Below, piece after piece: positions 1 to 9,105 of a stretch of 64,000 bases of DNA (positions are counted from its first letter, which is position 1; each line of letters begins with the position of its first letter). Location: the NCBI RefSeq assembly GCF_000238335.3, contig NZ_AHCB03000005.1, positions 62,001 to 126,000 on the forward strand. The letters are read 5' to 3'. Position numbers and translations under genes: made by a program. The notes beneath the pieces are model-generated. The model was given only the letters and a program-made list of their open reading frames with translations, did no database searches and was not told where the DNA came from. The DNA comes from Pseudoalteromonas marina (GTDB taxonomy: Bacteria > Pseudomonadota > Gammaproteobacteria > Enterobacterales > Alteromonadaceae).

Positions 1-76
1 CAACAAATTTGTTTTAACGACGTATGGTGCCAGACTTCGGGTTTGGAGAGCGATGCGGCCTTAACTAGAGGTTTCT

Positions 77-292
77 ATGAAAGAAGGTATTCACCCTAAG
101 TACGAAGTAATTTCTGCAACTTGTTCATGCGGCAATAAATTCGAAACAAGCTCTACTCTATGTAAAGACATTCACCTTGACGTATGTTCAGCGTGTCACC
201 CTTTTTACACTGGTAAGCAAAAAGTTTTAGACACTGGCGGACGTGTTGATCGTTTCAACAAGCGTTTCGGTGCACTTGGTAGCAAGAAGTAA
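77..292 (+). CDS. rpmE: 50S ribosomal protein L31, zinc-binding type
   Basis: 71 residues, the normal length for bacterial L31 of the large ribosomal subunit. Cysteines at 16, 18, 37 and 40 (CSC and CSAC) form the zinc site, so this is the zinc-containing (C+) form rather than the zinc-independent paralogue. The motif HPFYTGKQK after the second Cys pair is diagnostic of the family. The start is the ATG preceded by AGAGG about 7 bases upstream. The gene stands alone and is followed by a clear hairpin terminator at 314-336. The product joins the central protuberance of the 50S subunit. C+ L31 is commonly replaced by its C- paralogue under zinc limitation, but no Zur box can be identified in the 76 bases available upstream. 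Confidence 0.97.
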   Translation: MKEGIHPKYEVISATCSCGNKFETSSTLCKDIHLDVCSACHPFYTGKQKVLDTGGRVDRFNKRFGALGSKK

Positions 293-313
293 TTTTTGCT
301 GTCTCGTTAAATT

Positions 314-336
314 AAGCACCTTAGGGTGCTTTTTTT
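314..336 (+). terminator. Rho-independent terminator of rpmE
   Basis: Perfect 7-bp stem AAGCACC/GGGTGCT with a TTA loop, followed directly by a run of T. It lies 21 bases after the rpmE stop codon. Confidence 0.9.
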
Positions 337-912
337 ATGCTTTTAATTTAGTTATACCAATTTAATAGTAATAACGTTTCGATTTAAAAAATTAAGTGTT
401 ACACGAACGGCGTCAATATTTTTTAATATAGGACAACTAAATAACAAATTATTTAGCTTATTGCTCGATTTTCATATTTCCCTGCTATGCATAACTATTT
501 CCTGTTCTTATTCTGAATATGCATAAACCTTTACAGACAAACCGCAAATTATTCTCTATATTTTTAATTAGTTCATTTTTTAACTAAGTGGTTAAATGCA
601 GCTAACGTGAAGTTATATGTTTTTAAAGTATGTGAATAAGCCTATTTTTGCTTATTTTTATAGGACTTTATTAAGATATTTTATAAAAAATAATGAAAGA
701 ACAATTGTGCCTTTAGAATCCGTTATTGGATGAATTTTTATTTATAAAGTGTCGATATAATTTACAAAAGTTATTGAAAAACCTCTTAAAATTAATCGAA
801 CTAGCATATAACAGGATAGACCTGATATTGCTTGGAATTTAAAAATAATAAGGGTATCGTAGCCTAAACTTCACCTCTCACTTTTACTTTAATTGCAGGA
901 TACAATCGCGTT
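337..912. other. AT-rich intergenic stretch, no gene seen
   Basis: This 576-bp stretch separates the rpmE terminator from the malic enzyme gene. It is strongly AT-rich with stops in all frames and no convincing RNA structure. The only weak signal is TTGGAA, 17 bases, then TATCGT at about 832-860, a possible promoter for the downstream gene. The stretch is long for a bacterial intergenic region, but I see nothing else in it. Confidence 0.5.
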
Positions 913-2154
913 ATGTCAGACTTTCGTGAACAAGCACTACACTATCATTCGCACCCCGTTCCAGGAAAAATTAGCATTGAACTAACAAAGCCTGCTGAAA
1001 CGGTAAAAGATCTCGCATTAGCATATAGCCCAGGAGTTGCAGAACCCGTACGTGAAATCGCTGCAGACCCTGCAAACGCTTATAAATACACAGGCAAAGG
1101 GAATATGGTTGCGGTTATCACTAATGGTACTGCAATTTTAGGCTTAGGTAATTTAGGCCCACTTGCTTCAAAACCTGTAATGGAAGGTAAGGCGTTACTG
1201 TTTAAGCGATTTGCTGGCCTTGATTCTATTGATATCGAAGTGAAACACCGCACTACTGAAGACTTTATTAATACAGTTGCTAATATTGCCGACACGTTTG
1301 GCGGAATTAACCTTGAAGATATTAAGGCGCCAGAGTGTTTTGAAATAGAAAAAGCATTGATTGAGCGTTGCAGTATTCCGATATTTCATGATGATCAGCA
1401 CGGTACAGCCATTGTAACTGCTGCGGGTATGTTGAACGCGCTTGAGGTGCAAGGCAAGTCTATCGAAAATGCGACTATTGTGTGTTTGGGTGCTGGTGCT
1501 GCTGCGGTTGCTTGTATGGAGCTGTTAATTAAGTGTGGTGCTTTGCGCGAGCACATTTATATGCTTGACCGTAAAGGTGTTATTCATACTCGTCGTGATG
1601 ACTTAAATGAATACAAAAAACTTTTTGCTAACAATACAGACAAGCGCACGTTGCAAGATGTTATTGAAGATGCAGATGTATTTGTTGGTGTATCGGGGCC
1701 TAATCTATTAGCTGCCGATGATTTAAAATTAATGGCAGAAAAACCAGTTGTGTTTGCTTGTTCAAACCCAGATCCAGAAATTGATCCTGCACTGGCTCAT
1801 TCTGCTCGAAACGATCTAATTATGGCAACGGGTCGATCAGATTACCCTAACCAAGTTAATAATGTACTGTGTTTTCCGTTTATATTCCGCGGTGCTCTTG
1901 ATGTACGCGCCAGTGCAATAAATGATGAAATGAAAATTGCAGCTGTAGAAGCGATTAGAAGTATTGCCAAAGAGCCTGTACCTGCTGAAGTACTGACAGC
2001 TGCGGGTGTTGATAAGCTGGAGTTTGGTAATAAGTATATTATTCCAAAACCAATGGATCCTCGTTTATTACCGCGTATTGCAAAAGCGGTTGCAATAGCT
2101 GCTGTAGAGTCAGGTGTTGCACAAATTGATTTACCAGAAAACTATATGGAATAA
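913..2154 (+). CDS. maeB: Malic enzyme (oxaloacetate-decarboxylating), short form
   Basis: 413 residues. Malic enzymes oxidise and decarboxylate malate to pyruvate and CO2 with NADP or NAD. The N-terminal malic domain carries YSPGVAEPV (about 38-46), ITNGTAILGLG (70-80) and the metal-binding segment FHDDQHGTAIV (157-167). The NAD(P)-binding half starts at CLGAGAAAVA (about 193), and SNPDPEI (about 280) is also typical. It matches the catalytic half of E. coli MaeB but lacks the C-terminal phosphotransacetylase-like domain (MaeB is about 760 residues). This short form is common near rpmE and metJ in Vibrionales and Alteromonadales. The cofactor cannot be settled by eye. The gene is monocistronic and convergent with metJ, sharing a palindromic terminator. 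Confidence 0.92.
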   Translation: MSDFREQALHYHSHPVPGKISIELTKPAETVKDLALAYSPGVAEPVREIAADPANAYKYTGKGNMVAVITNGTAILGLGNLGPLASKPVMEGKALLFKRFAGLDSIDIEVKHRTTEDFINTVANIADTFGGINLEDIKAPECFEIEKALIERCSIPIFHDDQHGTAIVTAAGMLNALEVQGKSIENATIVCLGAGAAAVACMELLIKCGALREHIYMLDRKGVIHTRRDDLNEYKKLFANNTDKRTLQDVIEDADVFVGVSGPNLLAADDLKLMAEKPVVFACSNPDPEIDPALAHSARNDLIMATGRSDYPNQVNNVLCFPFIFRGALDVRASAINDEMKIAAVEAIRSIAKEPVPAEVLTAAGVDKLEFGNKYIIPKPMDPRLLPRIAKAVAIAAVESGVAQIDLPENYME

Positions 2155-2165
2155 CGACTAAGTTG

Positions 2166-2220
2166 TAATTTAGACACAAAAAAAACCTCAATTAATTGAG
2201 GTTTTTTTGTGTCTAAATTA
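2166..2220. terminator. Long palindromic bidirectional terminator between maeB and metJ
   Basis: The whole 55 bp is an almost perfect palindrome. The arms begin TAATTTAGACAC and meet at CCTCAATTAATTGAGG, flanked by A8 on one side and T7 on the other. The A/T runs let the GAGG/CCTC hairpin end transcripts from either strand. Its right edge lies 4 bases from the metJ stop codon. Confidence 0.88.
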
Positions 2221-2223
2221 CGT

Positions 2224-2544
2224 TTAGTCTTCGTTTAAAACAGGCACTTCTAGCCCCATTTCTTGCATTATTTTTTTCACTTCTTCAGGCACTTTTTCGG
2301 CGTTGTCTTTGCGTAAGTCGTCGTCGTTAGGCAAAGGTTGACCGGTAAATGCATGTAAAAATGCTTCACAAAGTAATTCACTATTTGTTGCATGACGTAA
2401 GTTATTAATTTGACGACGCGTGCGTTCGTCCGTTAATACCTTTAATACATTTAGTGGGATTGAAACGGTAATTTTTTTTACTTGTTCTGATTTTTTCCCG
2501 TGTTCTGCGTATGGGTGAATATACTCACCATTCCATTTAGCCAT
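2224..2544 (-). CDS. metJ: Methionine repressor MetJ
   Basis: 106 residues; E. coli MetJ has 105. The ribbon-helix-helix strand is [34 protein letters not shown] (about 23-57). The protein is a dimeric repressor that, with S-adenosylmethionine as corepressor, binds tandem 8-bp met boxes (AGACGTCT) and represses methionine genes. It is transcribed divergently from metB, and a perfect met box lies in the shared 199-bp region, the same arrangement as E. coli metJ/metBL. The acidic C-terminal tail (EVPVLNED) is slightly different in length from the enterobacterial one. Identity is secure. Confidence 0.97.
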   Translation of the reverse strand: MAKWNGEYIHPYAEHGKKSEQVKKITVSIPLNVLKVLTDERTRRQINNLRHATNSELLCEAFLHAFTGQPLPNDDDLRKDNAEKVPEEVKKIMQEMGLEVPVLNED

Positions 2545-2675
2545 AAGATGTATCGTCGCCTCAGATTAATAATTGCTCATATGCACTACAATGCATATGA
2601 ATATGCGTGAAATTCTATCGATTTAAAAAAGATAGTCAAATACTAGTTGTTTAGCCATCTGGAGCTTTAAATGTT

Positions 2676-2715
2676 TTGACATCTTTAATAAGATAAATTA
2701 CTCTTTTAGACGTCT
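2676..2715 (+). promoter_or_regulatory. metB promoter with MetJ operator
   Basis: A -35 box TTGACA (2676-2681) and a -10-like TACTCT (2699-2704) are spaced by 17 bp. A perfect met box AGACGTCT lies at 2708-2715, where transcription would start. The following octamer AAACATCC (2716-2723) is a degenerate second box, as expected for cooperative MetJ binding. MetJ bound here would block the start site of metBL. Whether metJ itself is controlled from this operator is unknown. Confidence 0.8.
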
Positions 2716-2743
2716 AAACATCCAAATTAAATAGGTGACGAAT

Positions 2744-3973
2744 ATGAGCGAAAAAAATAAAGCAACCATTGCAGTAAGAAGTGGTGTTGAAGCAGACAAG
2801 CATCATGGCGCAGTTGTCGCACCTATTTACTTATCAACCACCTATTCGTTTGCCGACTTTGATACAAAGCGTCAATACGATTACGGGCGAAGTGGTAACC
2901 CCAATCGTGATATTTTAGCCGAAACCTTGGCTGAGCTTGAAGGTGGCGCACGCGGTATTATTACTGCCACGGGTATGTCTGCCGTTCATTTGGCTACGCA
3001 AATCCTGAATCATGACGATACGTTAGTGATCCCACATGATTGTTACGGCGGAAGCTATCGTTTATTTACTTCACTGCAAAAGCGCGGTTTGCTCAAGCTA
3101 GAAGTTTTAGATTTAACACAAGCACAAAGTTTAGATAAAATTTTAGCAATTAAGCCTAAGCTAATTTGGATAGAAACACCAAGTAACCCATTACTACGCT
3201 TAACTGATATTAAAGCAATAACCGATGTTGCTAAGCAGTGCGGTGCTTTAGTCGCTGCCGACAACACATTTTTATCACCAGCATTACAAAACCCTATTAA
3301 ATTTGGTGTTGATATAGTTGTACATTCCACCACCAAGTACATCAATGGTCATTCAGATGTAGTGGGCGGTGCGGTGATTGCTGCTTCACAAGAGCTGGGC
3401 GATGAACTGGCATGGTGGGCAAACAATATAGGTATTACAGGTGCGCCATTTGATAGTTATTTAACATTGCGCGGGTTGCGAACACTAAATGTGCGTTTAA
3501 AGCAGCATCAAGAAAACGCATTAGCGATTGCTAAATATTTAGAAAAATCGGAATTTGTTCGCCAAGTTTATTACCCTGGTCTTGAATCACACCCTCAGCA
3601 TGAATTAGTCAAAGCGCAGCAACTAGGCTTTGGTGGCATGGTGAGTTTTGATATTAAAGGCGACATAAACGATGCTGCGGCGTTTTTAACCAGCTTACGT
3701 GACTTTAGCTTGGCAGAGTCTTTGGGCGGAGTAGAGAGCTTAATATGCCATCCTGCAACTATGACCCATGCTGGCATGGAGCCTAAAGCACGTCTTGAGG
3801 CGGGAGTGGGCGATACACTTATTCGAGTTTCAGTAGGTATAGAAGATATAAACGACTTATTAGCTGATTTAGAGCGCGTGTTTCAGCTTGTAAAGCCAGG
3901 CAGTAAAGCAAATTTAAACAAAGGAGCTGGCGGTGACATTAAATTAAGTGCCGCTCATCCAGCGCTTTGGTGA
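2744..3973 (+). CDS. metB: Cystathionine gamma-synthase
   Basis: About 409 residues of the Cys/Met-metabolism PLP-enzyme family. It condenses an O-acylhomoserine with cysteine to give cystathionine in transsulfuration toward methionine. Family landmarks are YDYGRSGNPNRD near residue 45, TPSNPLLRL near 150, ADNTFLSPALQNP near 175, and HSTTKYINGHSDVVGG near 200, whose Lys binds PLP. I place the start at ATG 2744, with AGGTGA just upstream; an in-frame GTG at 2735 would add three residues and lies on top of that ribosome-binding site. It is directly followed by metL with almost no gap, forming metBL under MetJ control. Cystathionine gamma-synthase and beta-lyase look alike, but the neighbourhood and the GRSGNPN motif favour MetB. 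Confidence 0.93.
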   Translation: MSEKNKATIAVRSGVEADKHHGAVVAPIYLSTTYSFADFDTKRQYDYGRSGNPNRDILAETLAELEGGARGIITATGMSAVHLATQILNHDDTLVIPHDCYGGSYRLFTSLQKRGLLKLEVLDLTQAQSLDKILAIKPKLIWIETPSNPLLRLTDIKAITDVAKQCGALVAADNTFLSPALQNPIKFGVDIVVHSTTKYINGHSDVVGGAVIAASQELGDELAWWANNIGITGAPFDSYLTLRGLRTLNVRLKQHQENALAIAKYLEKSEFVRQVYYPGLESHPQHELVKAQQLGFGGMVSFDIKGDINDAAAFLTSLRDFSLAESLGGVESLICHPATMTHAGMEPKARLEAGVGDTLIRVSVGIEDINDLLADLERVFQLVKPGSKANLNKGAGGDIKLSAAHPALW

Positions 3974-3978
3974 ACAAT

Positions 3979-6324
3979 ATGACACAAACAGTACATAAAT
4001 TTGGTGGTTCAAGCCTTAGTTCGGCTCAACGGTATGAGCGGGTTGCGAGTATTATTTTAGATCATACTCAGCCGGGCGATTGTGTTGTTGTATCTGCGGC
4101 GGGAAAAACAACCGATACTTTGGTGAAGTTATGGCAAAGCTATCAGCAACAAGATACGCATGTCGTTGCTGATATATTGCTGCAATTAAATAATCATCAA
4201 ACTGATTTAATCACACAGTTACTTCATGCAGATCTTAAACGAACTGCTTTAAGGCTTTTGCATAGTGAACTAACAGCGATTAGTGAATTGATAAAAAACC
4301 AAGGCTTGAAAGAGGCTCCCTTGCTTGCTCATGGTGAGGTCTGGTCTGCACGCTTATTGGCGCTTTACCTTACGAAATTAAATATTAATGCTTGTGACCT
4401 TGATGCTCGAACACTTTTTACATTAAATAATGGGCAATTGTTACATACCCAAAATGCGCAGCAATGTGCGAAGTTTATAACCCCAGGCTGCATCAATGTT
4501 GTTACAGGCTTTATTGCATCAAATACGTTGGGTGATACGGTTACACTTGGCCGCAATGGGAGTGACTATAGTGCAACCTTACTCGCTAATTACTGCCATG
4601 CTAAGCAGGTGTGTATTTGGACCGATACACAAGGTGTATACAGCACAGACCCTCGCAAAGTTAGTAAAGCGGTTAAATACAATAAAGTGTGTAGAGGTCA
4701 AGCTAACCTATTAGCGCGATTAGGCAATCCTGTTTTACACGCTAAAACGCTTTCTCCTTTAAGAAACAGCGATATAAAACTATCTGTTCGTAGTAGTTTT
4801 GATGTGCAAGCAACGCCTACAGATATAGTTAAAGAAGGAAATGTAAAACAAAAGCGTTTTATTACCACGTTAAACAACATCGATTTATTAACAGTTGAAA
4901 AGCTGGCCGAAGGCGAAGTCGCAGATGTTAGCCAGCTTATTCAACACAGCATTCATCACTTTAGTCAAAATGGTGAAACTTATTTAGTTGTACCCTCTGC
5001 TTCAACATATAAAGTTGTTAGTTTTTTCGAGGGTAGAGCAAGCATTAGCGAATCGAGCTTAAATGGCTGTGCGGTTGTTGCGCCTGTTAATGATATTTCA
5101 AAATTGAATGTATTGGCTATTGATACGTTAAATGCTCATGCCATCGAGCCGCGCTTTATTCACCAAGACAGTGGATACATTTTACTATTAACGGATCAGG
5201 TTATAGATAGCGATATACTGAGCGTTTTACACGATAAGCTTATTAATAAAGGCCAAGAAGTCGCTTTAATAATCGCGGGCCTTGGAAATGTGGGAGAGGT
5301 ATTTATAGAGCAGCTGTCAGCTCAATTCGAGCGTTTCTCTGATGACTTTACAATTAAATTGGTTGGGTTAATACGCTCTGAAACGTTACTTTTTAATCCC
5401 AGTGGTATAAACATTGCTGATTGGAAAACGCATTTTCTCTCAGAAAGCAAAGCTTATAATAACCAAACATTACTAAACATAATTAGTGAACTTGATTATG
5501 AGCATAAAGTGGTCGTTGATATTACCGCAAGCGAGGCATTTAGCCAGTTATACCCGGAGTTTGTTGCATTAGATTGCCACTTGATCAGTGCTAATAAATA
5601 CGCTGGAACTGCAGACACAGCATGGTATAAAGCTTTGCGTACGAGTATTAGTGAGCGAAATTTGCATTGGCGCTACAACACAAGCGTAGGTGCAGGCTTA
5701 CCTGTTAACTTTGCATTGGCAGATTTGCAAAACAGTGGTGACAAAATCACTCGTATTGAAGGTGTTTTTTCAGGCACGTTATCGTGGTTATGCAGTAAGT
5801 TTGACGGAACAATACCATTTTCTGATCTGGTGCTTGAAGCACAAAAGATGGGGTTCACAGAGCCCGATCCGCGTGAAGATTTATCAGGACGTGATATGCA
5901 GCGTAAACTGCTTATACTTGCCAGAGAGCTTGGTTTAGAACTCGACCTTGATGATATAAGCTTATCAGCACTCATGCCCGAAACGCTTGCTATAGGAAGT
6001 TGGGACGACTTTTTAGCTAATGAATCCACCCTCAATGACTTTATTGACGCTCATGCTGCAAATGCCAAAGCACAAAGTTCCGTACTTCGTTACACGGGTT
6101 TACTTGAAATTACGGAAAACAAAGTAACCGCTCAAGTAGGTATTACTTATACTCCTATTGGTGATGCGTTAGCTAATTTAACACCTGGCGATAATATTTT
6201 TGTCATTAATAGTAAGTGGTATAGCGCTAACGCTCTTGTGATTCAAGGGCCAGGTGCGGGTAAGGAAGTAACAGCGGCGGGTATTCATTCTGACTTATAT
6301 TGGCTGGTACAAAATATAAAATAA
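3979..6324 (+). CDS. metL: Bifunctional aspartokinase II / homoserine dehydrogenase II
   Basis: About 781 residues. The N-terminal aspartokinase domain starts with HKFGGSSL and includes TLGRNGSDYSATLLA (about 185) and TDPRKV (about 220). A middle ACT-like regulatory region follows (about 300-440). The C-terminal homoserine dehydrogenase domain starts at IIAGLGNVGE (about 430), with ISANKYAG (about 535), NTSVGAGLPV (about 570) and DPREDLSGRD (about 635). It catalyses the first and third steps from aspartate to homoserine. The ATG at 3979 has GGTGA in front of it, overlapping the metB stop region, so the two genes are translationally close. Pairing with metB marks it as MetL (methionine-repressed) rather than ThrA. 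Confidence 0.95.
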   Translation: MTQTVHKFGGSSLSSAQRYERVASIILDHTQPGDCVVVSAAGKTTDTLVKLWQSYQQQDTHVVADILLQLNNHQTDLITQLLHADLKRTALRLLHSELTAISELIKNQGLKEAPLLAHGEVWSARLLALYLTKLNINACDLDARTLFTLNNGQLLHTQNAQQCAKFITPGCINVVTGFIASNTLGDTVTLGRNGSDYSATLLANYCHAKQVCIWTDTQGVYSTDPRKVSKAVKYNKVCRGQANLLARLGNPVLHAKTLSPLRNSDIKLSVRSSFDVQATPTDIVKEGNVKQKRFITTLNNIDLLTVEKLAEGEVADVSQLIQHSIHHFSQNGETYLVVPSASTYKVVSFFEGRASISESSLNGCAVVAPVNDISKLNVLAIDTLNAHAIEPRFIHQDSGYILLLTDQVIDSDILSVLHDKLINKGQEVALIIAGLGNVGEVFIEQLSAQFERFSDDFTIKLVGLIRSETLLFNPSGINIADWKTHFLSESKAYNNQTLLNIISELDYEHKVVVDITASEAFSQLYPEFVALDCHLISANKYAGTADTAWYKALRTSISERNLHWRYNTSVGAGLPVNFALADLQNSGDKITRIEGVFSGTLSWLCSKFDGTIPFSDLVLEAQKMGFTEPDPREDLSGRDMQRKLLILARELGLELDLDDISLSALMPETLAIGSWDDFLANESTLNDFIDAHAANAKAQSSVLRYTGLLEITENKVTAQVGITYTPIGDALANLTPGDNIFVINSKWYSANALVIQGPGAGKEVTAAGIHSDLYWLVQNIK

Positions 6325-6339
6325 AGGTTACAAGGGCCT

Positions 6340-6437
6340 TGTATCAATCCGCAATAATACCTAATCATTTTGCGGGGCTAAACGTGTCGCTACATGCGTT
6401 AAAAAATTCTTATTTAGAACAGCTAAATTTGGTATTA
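6340..6437. repeat. Possible dispersed intergenic repeat (MITE-like)
   Basis: The segment between metL and the shared terminator has AATACC near its left end and GGTATT at its right end, plus an internal inverted pair CCGCAA (6349-6354)/TTGCGG (6370-6375). Its wording (GTGTCGCTACATGCGTT, then TTAGAACAGCTAAATT) resembles an intergenic repeat I remember from Pseudoalteromonas genomes. There is only one copy in this window, so this rests on memory. Confidence 0.35.
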
Positions 6438-6443
6438 ACTAAA

Positions 6444-6470
6444 AACGGCAGCCAATGGCTACCGTTCTTT
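6444..6470. terminator. Terminator shared by metL and mrcA
   Basis: Inverted repeat AACGG-AGCC/GGCT-CCGTT with one mismatched pair. It is flanked by A-rich sequence on the left and T-rich on the right, so it can act on both strands. It ends 3 bases before the mrcA stop codon. Confidence 0.7.
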
Positions 6471-6472
6471 AT

Positions 6473-8974
6473 TTAAAACAGTTCTTCTTCTGTTTTAGTG
6501 TCTTCTTCAAATATATCTGTTGGTTGAGACATTACGTATTTTGTGGGGGCGGTGCCTTTGTCAAAATACTCAAAGCGACTGGTGTAATCATTTTTATGAC
6601 TTAATAAACCGGTTTCTAAATCAATCCGAATAGACACTAAACCTTCTGGCGGCTCTATGGGGGCTTCAGGTTTACCTTCAAGCGCAACTTTCATAAACTC
6701 AACCCAAGCTGGCTGTGCTGTTTTAGCGCCAGATTCAGCCCCTGATATTTGCCCGCTATCAAGATTATTATTATATGAAGTTCTGCCTAGCGGGTTGCCA
6801 GGGTTATCAAAACCAACCCATACCGAGGTCATCACATTTCGATTAAAGCCACTAAACCAAGTATCTACAGAGTCATTAGTTGTGCCTGTTTTTCCTGACA
6901 GATCACGACGGCCTAATGCTTGAGCACGCCAACCTGTTCCTGACCAACCCGTTTTATGTGACCAGTTTCCACCTCCCCAAACAGCGCTATGCATTGCTTG
7001 AGCAATTAAAAATGCATTTTGTTTTGATATGACCTGAGGGGCACATTTTAATTGTGGCGTATCAGTATTTTGTTGTGGGAATAATCCAGTAGCATTATCT
7101 GGGGTTAATGGCTGAGCTGAAGTGTCGTCACACACTACTGAAGGATTAGCTTTAAACAAACTGTTACCGTAAGCATCTTGGATTTCTGAGATAAAGTACG
7201 GCTCAATCAAATGCCCACCATTCGCAAATGCACTCATACCGCGAGCTAGTTCAATTGGAGTAATTGAAGCACTGCCCAGTGCTAAGGATTCACTGCGGTT
7301 GATGTCTGAATTTTTAAAGCCAAATTTTAGTAAGTGATCTGCTGTTCGTTGCAAACCAACACCTCGGAGCAAACGAACTGATATTACGTTTTTAGATTGT
7401 GCTAACGCGCGACGAATTCTAATTGGGCCATTGTAAACAGCCGGACTATTCTTAGGTCGCCATGCCACACCTTGGCTTTTATCCCACTGATTAATTGGCG
7501 CATCGTTTAAAATTGAGGCGAGCGTATAGCCGTTTTCAAGCGCAGCAGAATAAATAAATGGTTTTATGTTTGACCCCACTTGGCGCTTTGCTTGAATAGC
7601 TCGGTTGTATTGGCTTTGTTCAAAGCTATAGCCGCCAACAATGGCTTTAATGCGGCCATCTTGTGGGTCAAGTGAAACAATTGCGCTTGATGCTTCAGGT
7701 AGTTGGCTTAGTTCATACTCGTTATTGCTGTTTTTACGCACCCAGATTTGCATTCCTGGCGTTAATATTTCAGTTGCCGTAGTTGGAGCAAAACCTTGGC
7801 GATAACGAGTTATATATTTGCGTGCCCATTTTAAGTTGTCCCAATTCAGGTTTATTTGCTCTGCATTTTTAAGCAATACCGTGGCATTTTTTTCATCCAC
7901 GTTAATAACAGCAGCTGCTTTTAACGTTCCTATCTCTTTGGCTTCATTGAGTTTAGCTAGTATTTTCTCTTCACTTAGCGCTGATTGTTTTTCAGGAACC
8001 CATAAAATAGCGGTTGGGCCTCTAAAGCCATGACGCATATCGTAGCTATGAAGATTATTAACTAACGCGGTTTGCGCCGCTTTTTGTACTTTAGACTCAA
8101 CAGAGGTAAATATTTTAAAGCCTGAATTATATGCCTTGTCTATTCCGTAACGTGAAACCATTTCTGCACGCACCATTTCAGAAATGTACGGTGCGTATAA
8201 ATCTATTTCAGCACCATGAAAGTAAGCGGTGATAGGTTGGCTTGTCGCATCATCATATACGTCTTTTGTTATGTAGTTTTCAGTTAATAAACGACCAAGT
8301 ACAACATTACGGCGTGCTTTTGCACGGGCAGGGTTGCGAATTGGGTTTAACGCCGAAGGCGCTTTTGGTAAGCCAGCAATCATCGCCATTTGAGCAAGCG
8401 TTAAATCTTTTAACTCTTTACCGTAATAAACTTGAGCGGCAGCTCCAATACCAAAGGCGCGGTTACCTAGCTCGATTTTGTTTAGGTAAAGCTCTAAAAT
8501 TTCATCTTTAGTAAGTACATTTTCTATGTGTAGTGCGATGAATATTTCTTTTATTTTACGGATATAGGCTTTTTCTCGGGTTAAGAAAAAATTACGTGCA
8601 AGCTGCATGGTAATAGTACTAGCACCTTGTTTTTTCTCGCCTGTAGAAATAAGAACAATAGCAGAGCGAACTATGCCAATAGGGTCTATACCTATATGGT
8701 CATAAAAGCGATTATCTTCAGTTGCTAAAAATGCATCAATTAGAGGTTGTGGGATTTCATCAATAGTGACCGGAATTCGACGTTTTTCACCAAATTGATT
8801 GATCAAAAGGCCATCTTTAGTGAATACTTGCATAGGAGTTTGTAATTGCACGTCTTTTAAAACTTGCACACTGGGGATATCAGGTTTAACGTAGTAATAA
8901 AGACTGACCAAAGTTATCAGACCGATTAACGTACAAATGATAAAAAATTGTAAAGTTCGTTTTAATAAAATCAC
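6473..8974 (-). CDS. mrcA: Penicillin-binding protein 1A, bifunctional transglycosylase/transpeptidase
   Basis: 833 residues, close to E. coli PBP1a (850). It has one N-terminal membrane anchor (about 8-28). The GT51 glycosyltransferase domain has the catalytic Glu86 in ATEDNRFYDH and QGASTITMQLARNFF (about 116-130). An OB-like insert (about 310-420) precedes the transpeptidase domain, with the active SxxK in GSNIKPF (about 467), SKN (about 530) and KTGTTNDSVDTW (about 694). It polymerises and crosslinks peptidoglycan at the outer face of the inner membrane. It is divergent from pilM, the classic gammaproteobacterial arrangement. The upstream 131 bp must hold both promoters. Confidence 0.96.
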   Translation of the reverse strand: MILLKRTLQFFIICTLIGLITLVSLYYYVKPDIPSVQVLKDVQLQTPMQVFTKDGLLINQFGEKRRIPVTIDEIPQPLIDAFLATEDNRFYDHIGIDPIGIVRSAIVLISTGEKKQGASTITMQLARNFFLTREKAYIRKIKEIFIALHIENVLTKDEILELYLNKIELGNRAFGIGAAAQVYYGKELKDLTLAQMAMIAGLPKAPSALNPIRNPARAKARRNVVLGRLLTENYITKDVYDDATSQPITAYFHGAEIDLYAPYISEMVRAEMVSRYGIDKAYNSGFKIFTSVESKVQKAAQTALVNNLHSYDMRHGFRGPTAILWVPEKQSALSEEKILAKLNEAKEIGTLKAAAVINVDEKNATVLLKNAEQINLNWDNLKWARKYITRYRQGFAPTTATEILTPGMQIWVRKNSNNEYELSQLPEASSAIVSLDPQDGRIKAIVGGYSFEQSQYNRAIQAKRQVGSNIKPFIYSAALENGYTLASILNDAPINQWDKSQGVAWRPKNSPAVYNGPIRIRRALAQSKNVISVRLLRGVGLQRTADHLLKFGFKNSDINRSESLALGSASITPIELARGMSAFANGGHLIEPYFISEIQDAYGNSLFKANPSVVCDDTSAQPLTPDNATGLFPQQNTDTPQLKCAPQVISKQNAFLIAQAMHSAVWGGGNWSHKTGWSGTGWRAQALGRRDLSGKTGTTNDSVDTWFSGFNRNVMTSVWVGFDNPGNPLGRTSYNNNLDSGQISGAESGAKTAQPAWVEFMKVALEGKPEAPIEPPEGLVSIRIDLETGLLSHKNDYTSRFEYFDKGTAPTKYVMSQPTDIFEEDTKTEEELF

Positions 8975-9105
8975 TTATATTTCCCTAAATGGACTCCCAA
9001 TTGCGAGTTTGGACTGATAGTATATATTGATTAAAAAATGAATAATATTTTTTCAGAAAAAAATTATAACTTGTTTATTATTAAAACAAAGGCCAAGTTG
9101 CAAAC

